The notes beneath the pieces were generated by a model that saw nothing but the letters and a program-made list of their open reading frames with translations, was not told where the DNA came from and searched no databases. Of a stretch of 29,340 bases of DNA, positions 24,796-29,340 are shown in pieces. The position numbers and the translations under genes are program-made. Every line of letters begins with the position of its first letter. Positions within the stretch are counted from its first letter, which is position 1. This DNA comes from Bacillota bacterium (GTDB lineage: Bacteria > Bacillota > Clostridia > Lachnospirales > Lachnospiraceae): contig JAEZNB010000022.1 in assembly GCA_023441965.1 (NCBI GenBank), positions 1 to 29,340 on the forward strand. The letters are read 5' to 3'.

Positions 24796-26496
24796 TTATT
24801 CTCCGTAGGATATCTTCTTTAGCTCCGAAAGAGAGGTGATGCCCTCCAGCACGTAGCGTACCGCATTCTGATGCAGGGTCTTCATTCCTTCCCGGACTGC
24901 CAGCTCATGGATTTGGGATGCATTCCCCTTATGATTGATCAGCTCTCTGATCGTAGGTGTCATCGGCATAATTTCATAGACACCGGTCCTCCCATAATAG
25001 CCGGTATTTCCACATAGGGCACAGCCTGTCGGCTCATAGATCATAAGCTCCTCCCCAGGATCTCTTCCCAGCAGCTCCTTCTCTAAAGCATTCGCTCTTC
25101 TTTGCTTGCGGCAGGCGCTGCACAGCTTACGGATCAGCCTCTGGGCGATGACTCCTGCCAAGGTATCTGCCAGTAGGTAGGGCTCGATCCCCATATCCTC
25201 CAGTCTGGTGATGGAGCTGGCAGCACTGTTCGTATGTAGGGTACTTACCACCAGATGACCGGTGATGGAAGCTCTGACCGCAATCTGGGCTGTCTCGCTG
25301 TCTCTGATTTCACCGATCATGATAATATTCGGATCCTGACGGAGAATCGACCTTAAGGCGGCAGCAAAGGACAGCTTTGCCTTTGTATTCACCTGGACCT
25401 GGTTAATTCCTTCAATCGTGGCCTCTACCGGATCCTCTACGGTGATGATATTGATATCGGATCTGTTCAGTTCACTTAAGACCGTATAGAGAGTCGTGGA
25501 CTTCCCGCTACCGGTGGGGCCTGTAACCAGAACGATTCCATGGGGCTTCGCAAAGATGGTGTTAAAACGCAGCAGTTCTTCTTCCGATAAGCCCAGATCC
25601 CTCCTGCTTCTGTTAGCACACTGCATCGAGGTCAGACGCATGACCACCTTCTCCCCGAACATCGTCGGAAGAATGGAGACACGGATATCATATTCCATGC
25701 GGTCCACCTTCATGGTGATGCGTCCATCCTGTGGATTCCTCTTCTCCGAGATATCTAAGCCGCTGATGATCTTAATTCTGGTAATGATGGCCGGGAGCAG
25801 ATTGATCTCATAACGGAGGATTTCATAAAGGGCACCGTCTATTCGGTATCTTACCCTAATCTGTTTCTCCATGGGCTCGATATGGATATCACTGGCCCGT
25901 TGGCGGATCGCCTGCTCAATCGTTGTTTTTACCAGCTGCACGATCGGTGACTGACTAACCTCTCCCGCTGTCTGAAGCTGATCCTCCCTTTCCTTTGATT
26001 GCTTCTCCTTCTCCTGGGTATAACGCTCAGCTACTGCGATTGCTTCCGCATTCCCATAATAGCGGTCAATGGTTGCGGCAATGTCCCTGGGTGTCGCTAT
26101 CACAGGTTCTATCTTATAATTTGTTACAATCATCAGGTCATCCATCGCATTCAGATCCAGCGGATCTGCCATAGCTACCCGGAGGGTATGAGCAGCCCTC
26201 CTGCTATAGGCGAAGGGAATCAGCATGTTCTTCCTTAACAGCTGTTCACTTACCATTCCGATAATGGACGGATCTATCTCAATTCCTTTTAGCTCTATAT
26301 CCTCCAATCCCAGCTGCTGCTTCAAAGCTCCGGCAATTGTAAGCTCATCGGTAAACCTAAGATCGACCAGTATTTCGCCCAGTCTCTGATGATGAAGCTT
26401 CTGTTTCTTCAATGCCTGCTCCAGTTGGGCTTCTGTGATAATCCCCTCCTCCACAAGCATATTTCCCAGCTTCTTCTTCATTTTCCGCGCTTCCAC
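24796..26496 (-). CDS. pilB: Type IV pilus assembly ATPase
   Basis: PilB hydrolyses ATP to drive pilus extension. The 566-residue product has an N-terminal MshEN/GspE-N domain (MKKKLGNMLVEEGIITEAQL onward), which in other PilB/MshE proteins can bind c-di-GMP, then the ATPase core: Walker A GPTGSGKST (about 326-334), Asp box TVEDPVE, Walker B IIMIGEIRD (about 391-399), His box STLHTN, and a tetracysteine zinc motif (CSAC and CALC). The tetracysteine and domain order indicate PilB rather than PilT. Start: GTG at 26496 has GGAGG five bases upstream; the ATG at 26508 has none. It is the first gene of the operon, about 70 nt from the promoter. Confidence 0.95.
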   Translation of the reverse strand: MEARKMKKKLGNMLVEEGIITEAQLEQALKKQKLHHQRLGEILVDLRFTDELTIAGALKQQLGLEDIELKGIEIDPSIIGMVSEQLLRKNMLIPFAYSRRAAHTLRVAMADPLDLNAMDDLMIVTNYKIEPVIATPRDIAATIDRYYGNAEAIAVAERYTQEKEKQSKEREDQLQTAGEVSQSPIVQLVKTTIEQAIRQRASDIHIEPMEKQIRVRYRIDGALYEILRYEINLLPAIITRIKIISGLDISEKRNPQDGRITMKVDRMEYDIRVSILPTMFGEKVVMRLTSMQCANRSRRDLGLSEEELLRFNTIFAKPHGIVLVTGPTGSGKSTTLYTVLSELNRSDINIITVEDPVEATIEGINQVQVNTKAKLSFAAALRSILRQDPNIIMIGEIRDSETAQIAVRASITGHLVVSTLHTNSAASSITRLEDMGIEPYLLADTLAGVIAQRLIRKLCSACRKQRRANALEKELLGRDPGEELMIYEPTGCALCGNTGYYGRTGVYEIMPMTPTIRELINHKGNASQIHELAVREGMKTLHQNAVRYVLEGITSLSELKKISYGE

Positions 26497-26570
26497 AATA
26501 ACCTCCATTCTGCCAGCATAGGATATATTCGTATATTATTTCCATTTATTTTACATTTATTGTAAGTCCT

Positions 26571-26598
26571 ATTATACATCCTTTACAATATTTGTCAA
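26571..26598 (-). promoter_or_regulatory. Sigma-A promoter of the pil operon
   Basis: Perfect TTGACA (26593-26598) and perfect TATAAT (26571-26576) with a 16-nt spacer on the minus strand, the best promoter in the window. The leader of about 67 nt contains TTACA-ATAAA-TGTAA, a small inverted repeat near the start of transcription. No c-di-GMP riboswitch fits in this leader. Confidence 0.75.
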
Positions 26599-26663
26599 CT
26601 ACTAAATGTAATATTTTGGGATTTTTATATGGGGATCTTTCGGAAGCAAACGACAGATTTCTT

Positions 26664-26691
26664 TAAGTATAATCACCAAAACTGTCGATAA
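26664..26691 (+). promoter_or_regulatory. Sigma-D (flagellar, sigma-28 type) promoter for the FliK-like gene
   Basis: TAAG (26664-26667), a 16-nt spacer and GTCGATAA (26684-26691) compare with the sigma-28/SigD consensus TAAA-N15-GCCGATAA. The -10 matches 7 of 8. It lies 64 nt before the FliK-like start. A TATAAT at 26668-26673 exists inside the spacer but has no -35, so the flagellar reading is preferred. Confidence 0.55.
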
Positions 26692-26755
26692 TAAGATAGA
26701 GAAGGAATATCGTGCTGACATCCCCATCCGGGAACCGACAGCAGAAAGGATAGAT

Positions 26756-28720
26756 ATGGATAGCCTTAATACCAGCAATCATGAATATAGAGTAACCCCC
26801 GGCAATCAGGCGAAGGTTACGGCAGAAGCCAAGTCTGTCACGACCCGGTCTGATGCTGCCCAACCGGCAGTCAGACAGGTCACACCCTCTGACCCAAGTG
26901 TTCAACCCAAAGGGGCAGGGGAAACCAATCCCGCCACAGCCGATCAGACGGTTCAAAAGGCCCTGGAGGCTTCCGGCCTGCCGATGTCCGAAAGAAACCG
27001 CAGCCTCGTGAAGGAGCTGTTACAGCATAAGCTTCCGGTTGACAGGAATACCCTTCAGACATTGGCCAGACTGGCAGCCCTGAATCGTTCTGCTTCTGTA
27101 TCTGCCTTGGTCCTGATGTACAAGAACCAAATTCCGATTACTGCTGCCAATCTCCGGCAGTTTGAAGCCTATCAGAATGGGAATCACCAGCTACTTAAGG
27201 ATATACAGAGCCTGACAAAGAATATCACGGAACTGCTTAAAACCTTGCTGACGAAAGAATCGGAGGCATCATTCACCTCCTTGGGCACAGAAAATGGCAG
27301 GGCGGGAGAAGCCTTCCTGACGGAAGGAACTGCAACAGAAGCCGGAAAGGAGCCTGCTCCTGATGGTACAGCCGGGCAAAACAGTACCGTGTCCAATGAT
27401 GCTGCCGGTCAGAGCGGCTCTGCCTCTGATCCACTTGCCGGACAGAATGGCGCGCTTCCAAATCCTGTCTCAGGGCAGAACGGTGGTGCATCCGATACCT
27501 TAGCCGGTCAGAATAGTGCTGTTCTTAACCCTGCTGCTTGGAACGGTACAAGTCCCGCAGCCGGAACCGGTTCAAGTGCTAACCTTCCCGCCTCTGGGGA
27601 AGAAGGACTGACTGAACTTCAAGCTCCACAGACAGGCTCCGGTGCAGACTCCATCCATAGCCTTAGCCATACAGGGCTTGCGGGCAGCCCTGAGGATAAA
27701 GTACCGGCATACCCGGGAATAACGGGCGCTCCCATGACCCAGCAGACCTCCGCCGCTGCGGACATGGCCGGGCTAGTGAAGGAGGGAGCTTCCGCTCTCA
27801 CTGCTGATGCGCTAACCGCAGCTAAGGGTAACGGTCAGGATCAGGCCATTACCGGTCAGTATATGCATGGAGGCGGTCTCATGGCATCACAAGGACTTAC
27901 TCCGTCTTCTGAAAATACCGGGACCGAATTACAATTCACAGACCTTATGCCTTGGCTGACAGATGCCCTGGCTGCAGCCACCGATACGGAAAGGAACCTT
28001 GAATCAAACACCTTACTAAAGGAAGCTATGGGAGAGACTGACCTCCTAAGGAAGCTGGCATCCCTGCAAGAGGAGGGCTCCTTACCGGAGCTGTCGCCGG
28101 AGCTTTTAAGTAAGCTGGAACGCTTGCTGAAGAACAGATGGACCCTTACCCCGGAAGAGCTTTCAGAGAAGACTTCTCTGAAAGACCTCTACAATAAGCT
28201 GGAGGAGGATCTGAATAAGCTGGATGGATTACTGAAGCTCCACAGGGAAACAAAGGATATCCTTCCATCCAAGGAACCCATCAGAAATCTACAGGATAAT
28301 CTGCAGTTCATGAGGGCCCTGAATGAGCTCTTCCCCTATATCCAGCTACCGGTCCGTTTCAGGGACAGGGAGGTTCATGGAGAATTTTATGTCTTCAGCA
28401 AAAAAAATGCCCTTCTGGGTAAGAAGGACATGGTAAGTGTTTTACTTCATCTTGATATGACAGAACTGGGAGCAATGAACATCCATATGAAGCTGCAACA
28501 AAATCAGCTTCAGGCCAACTTTGCTTTTGAGAAGGCGGAGGCTGGAAGTATCATCAGCGAACATCTGCCTGAACTGGTCGATACCCTATCCCGTAAGGGC
28601 TATCAGCTGCAGGCCAGAGTTGAAAAGCAGGAGCAGCCAAAGGAGCTGATCAGAGAACTGCTGGAACAGGATTCCGCAGGAGCCTCCTATCAAGTCTTTT
28701 CCTTTGACACCAAGGTCTAA
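26756..28720 (+). CDS. FliK-like flagellar hook-length control protein
   Basis: The 654-residue protein has the layout of FliK: a long, low-complexity, Ala/Gly/Ser/Gln-rich N-terminal and middle part and a compact C-terminal domain (about 525-654). That domain contains LPVRFRDREVHGEFYVF, KDMVSVLLHLDMTELGAMNI and LPELVDTLSRKGYQLQARV, matching the FliK C-terminal pattern (vxLrL-P-e-LG-v-v...L...L...G). FliK measures the hook and switches export specificity. Residues 67-170 form a helical region, and 206-260 hold five 11-residue repeats. The ATG at 26756 follows AGAAAGGATAG. A sigma-D type promoter precedes it, but no other flagellar gene is nearby. It may be the true FliK or a paralogue. Confidence 0.7.
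   Translation: MDSLNTSNHEYRVTPGNQAKVTAEAKSVTTRSDAAQPAVRQVTPSDPSVQPKGAGETNPATADQTVQKALEASGLPMSERNRSLVKELLQHKLPVDRNTLQTLARLAALNRSASVSALVLMYKNQIPITAANLRQFEAYQNGNHQLLKDIQSLTKNITELLKTLLTKESEASFTSLGTENGRAGEAFLTEGTATEAGKEPAPDGTAGQNSTVSNDAAGQSGSASDPLAGQNGALPNPVSGQNGGASDTLAGQNSAVLNPAAWNGTSPAAGTGSSANLPASGEEGLTELQAPQTGSGADSIHSLSHTGLAGSPEDKVPAYPGITGAPMTQQTSAAADMAGLVKEGASALTADALTAAKGNGQDQAITGQYMHGGGLMASQGLTPSSENTGTELQFTDLMPWLTDALAAATDTERNLESNTLLKEAMGETDLLRKLASLQEEGSLPELSPELLSKLERLLKNRWTLTPEELSEKTSLKDLYNKLEEDLNKLDGLLKLHRETKDILPSKEPIRNLQDNLQFMRALNELFPYIQLPVRFRDREVHGEFYVFSKKNALLGKKDMVSVLLHLDMTELGAMNIHMKLQQNQLQANFAFEKAEAGSIISEHLPELVDTLSRKGYQLQARVEKQEQPKELIRELLEQDSAGASYQVFSFDTKV
27371..27535 (+). repeat. Five 33-bp (11-residue) coding repeats in the FliK-like gene
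   Basis: Five consecutive units with the pattern (A/S)GQ(N/S)-x7 encode residues 206-260: AGQNSTVSNDA, AGQSGSASDPL, AGQNGALPNPV, SGQNGGASDTL, AGQNSAVLNPA. DNA-level divergence is considerable, so the array is not freshly duplicated. It lengthens the part of the protein that acts as a ruler in FliK. Confidence 0.8.
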
Positions 28721-29073
28721 TCCTCTTCCTTGCCGAGACTCTCATCATAATCATCAAAGATGTAGGATAATATCGCAGCCATACCTACAAATTCGCAGCC
28801 ATACATGGTCTTCTGATCCTCCAGGGGCTGACGGCGAACGATCTTTATGACACAGCGGAGCGTATCCTGATTATTCAGATTAATATTTGCATTAAAATAA
28901 AACCCAAGGGGAAGTATGCTTTCTGAAATAAAACCGATACCGGTCTTAGATATATTCACTACCTCAATCGGTGCATGCAGATTGCTTACCAGGATATTAT
29001 CCTGCTTATACAGTTTGGTAATATCCAAGGAAAGAGTAACGGGCATCCGTTTGGCTCTTCTTCTTTCTTCCAT
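28717..29073 (-). CDS. PilZ-domain protein (probable c-di-GMP receptor)
   Basis: The 118-residue protein is a single PilZ domain. The N-terminus MEERRRAKR carries the RxxxR arginine motif (Arg5-Arg9) and the strand IEVVNISKTGIGF carries (D/N)xSxxG as NISKTG, the two motifs that hold a c-di-GMP dimer. A C-terminal acidic tail (YDESLGKEED) follows. The ATG at 29073 has AAGGAGGTAACC upstream. Its stop codon overlaps that of the convergent FliK-like gene within CTAA (28717-28720). It has its own promoter and is not part of the pil operon. It could control motility, piliation or both; the target cannot be told from sequence. Confidence 0.88.
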   Translation of the reverse strand: MEERRRAKRMPVTLSLDITKLYKQDNILVSNLHAPIEVVNISKTGIGFISESILPLGFYFNANINLNNQDTLRCVIKIVRRQPLEDQKTMYGCEFVGMAAILSYIFDDYDESLGKEED

Positions 29074-29112
29074 TAGGTTACCTCCTTATGTATAACATAT
29101 TGGCACAAGGAT

Positions 29113-29141
29113 ATTATAGCCTAATCTTCCGGTAGTTACAA
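29113..29141 (-). promoter_or_regulatory. Sigma-A promoter for the PilZ gene
   Basis: TTGTAA (29136-29141), a 17-nt spacer and a perfect TATAAT (29113-29118) on the minus strand (10/12 match) lie about 40 nt before the start codon. Confidence 0.6.
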
Positions 29142-29147
29142 TATGAT

Positions 29148-29187
29148 TTTCATAAGCTTTGAGCATATTTCACAAACTTTAAGCATT
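29148..29187 (-). repeat. Tandem 20-bp direct repeat upstream of the PilZ promoter
   Basis: Two adjacent 20-nt units (29148-29167 and 29168-29187), minus strand TATGCTCAAAGCTTATGAAA and AATGCTTAAAGTTTGTGAAA, agree at 16 of 20 positions. They end six bases upstream of the -35 box and a 20-nt period puts both on the same DNA face, as expected for two activator sites. Confidence 0.6.
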
Positions 29188-29213
29188 TTCAGGCGATAAA
29201 TCTGATATAAATT

Positions 29214-29340
29214 AATCGGGTAGGAGGCTAACCATTAATTGATTAGCCGACCTCCCACACCGCACGTACGTACCGTTCGGTATACGGCGGTTCCTTAGTT
29301 TTCACAGATTTTCAGATAATAGTCAGACATGGATATGTAT
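29214..29340 (-). mobile_element. Group IIC intron, 3' end (reverse transcriptase C-terminus, domains V and VI)
   Basis: On the minus strand the end of a reverse transcriptase frame is followed by GAACCGCCGTATACCGAACG, the start of a IIC domain V, then GGTACG and a variant 3' strand. Domain VI is an 8-bp hairpin GGCTAATC/GGTTAGCC followed by TCCTACCCGATT, the usual IIC 3' end. I recognise near-identity to the Oceanobacillus iheyensis IIC intron. The 3' splice junction is placed at about 29213-29215. Compared with that intron, the domain V 3' strand has one extra base (ACGTGCGGT instead of ACGGTGGT). Confidence 0.85.
29295..29340 (-). CDS. Group II intron reverse transcriptase/maturase, last 14 codons only
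   Basis: The minus-strand frame entering from the right edge reads YISMSDYYLKICEN and stops at TAA (29295-29297), immediately before domain V. The position (frame ending just ahead of domain V) and the Y-x-S-x2-x-YY ending fit the C-terminus of IIC intron-encoded proteins. The other ~400 residues lie outside the window. Confidence 0.7.
   Translation of the reverse strand, partial: YISMSDYYLKICEN

Noticed and set aside
26668..26673. TATAAT as a sigma-A -10 for the FliK-like gene
   Set aside because: No -35 at 16-18 nt and no extended -10; it lies in the spacer of the better sigma-D match.
1..29340. Circular plasmid or phage closed through the intron pieces
   Set aside because: Gene content is chromosomal housekeeping and there is no replication, partition or phage gene.

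Overview
The window looks like chromosomal DNA from an anaerobic Firmicute of the class Clostridia, most likely a Lachnospiraceae relative. Reasons: a pyruvate formate-lyase pair, NADPH-type glutamate synthase, strong AGGAGG ribosome binding sites, sigma-A promoters, a Gram-positive type IV pilus (T4P) locus without a secretin, and Oceanobacillus-type group IIC introns. The call rests on gene content and remembered family sequences, not on a search. Nearly everything reads on the minus strand; the only plus-strand gene is the FliK-like one at 26756-28720.

Layout. (1) 1-136 is the 5' end of a group IIC intron sitting directly behind the pfl terminator (137-168). (2) 272-3375: pflA and pflB, with tandem sigma-A promoters upstream. 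(3) 3825-4873: a 50-residue membrane peptide, a 77-residue conserved-looking protein and a GNAT acetyltransferase. (4) 5095-11371: gltB-gltD (glutamate synthase) with a three-hairpin spacer and a structured leader carrying an attenuator-like hairpin. (5) 11756-26496: a ten-gene T4P / type II secretion-like operon, in transcription order pilB, pilC, pilA, a pilM-pilN fusion, pilO, four minor pilins resembling GspI, GspK/PilX, GspH and GspJ, and a 1377-residue exported protein made of repeated modules. (6) 26497-26755: divergent control region with a near-perfect sigma-A promoter for pil and a sigma-D (flagellar) type promoter for the plus-strand gene. (7) A FliK-like hook-length-control protein, then a convergent PilZ-domain (c-di-GMP receptor) gene. 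(8) 29214-29340: the 3' end of another group IIC intron with the last 14 codons of its reverse transcriptase.

How it fits together. PilB powers assembly on the PilC platform; the PilMN fusion and PilO form the alignment complex; PilA is the major subunit; the H/I/J/K-like set is the expected tip-initiation complex, its K-like member lacking Glu5 as in type II secretion. The giant exported protein at the end of the operon is the best candidate for a tip-associated or secreted effector of this machine. No prepilin peptidase and no PilT retraction ATPase lie in the window. The flanking sigma-D/FliK-like and PilZ genes suggest a link between piliation, flagellar status and c-di-GMP, but that is inference. 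The most unusual items are the giant modular protein, the FliK/T4P divergent arrangement, the gltB leader and the altered domain V of the right-hand intron.
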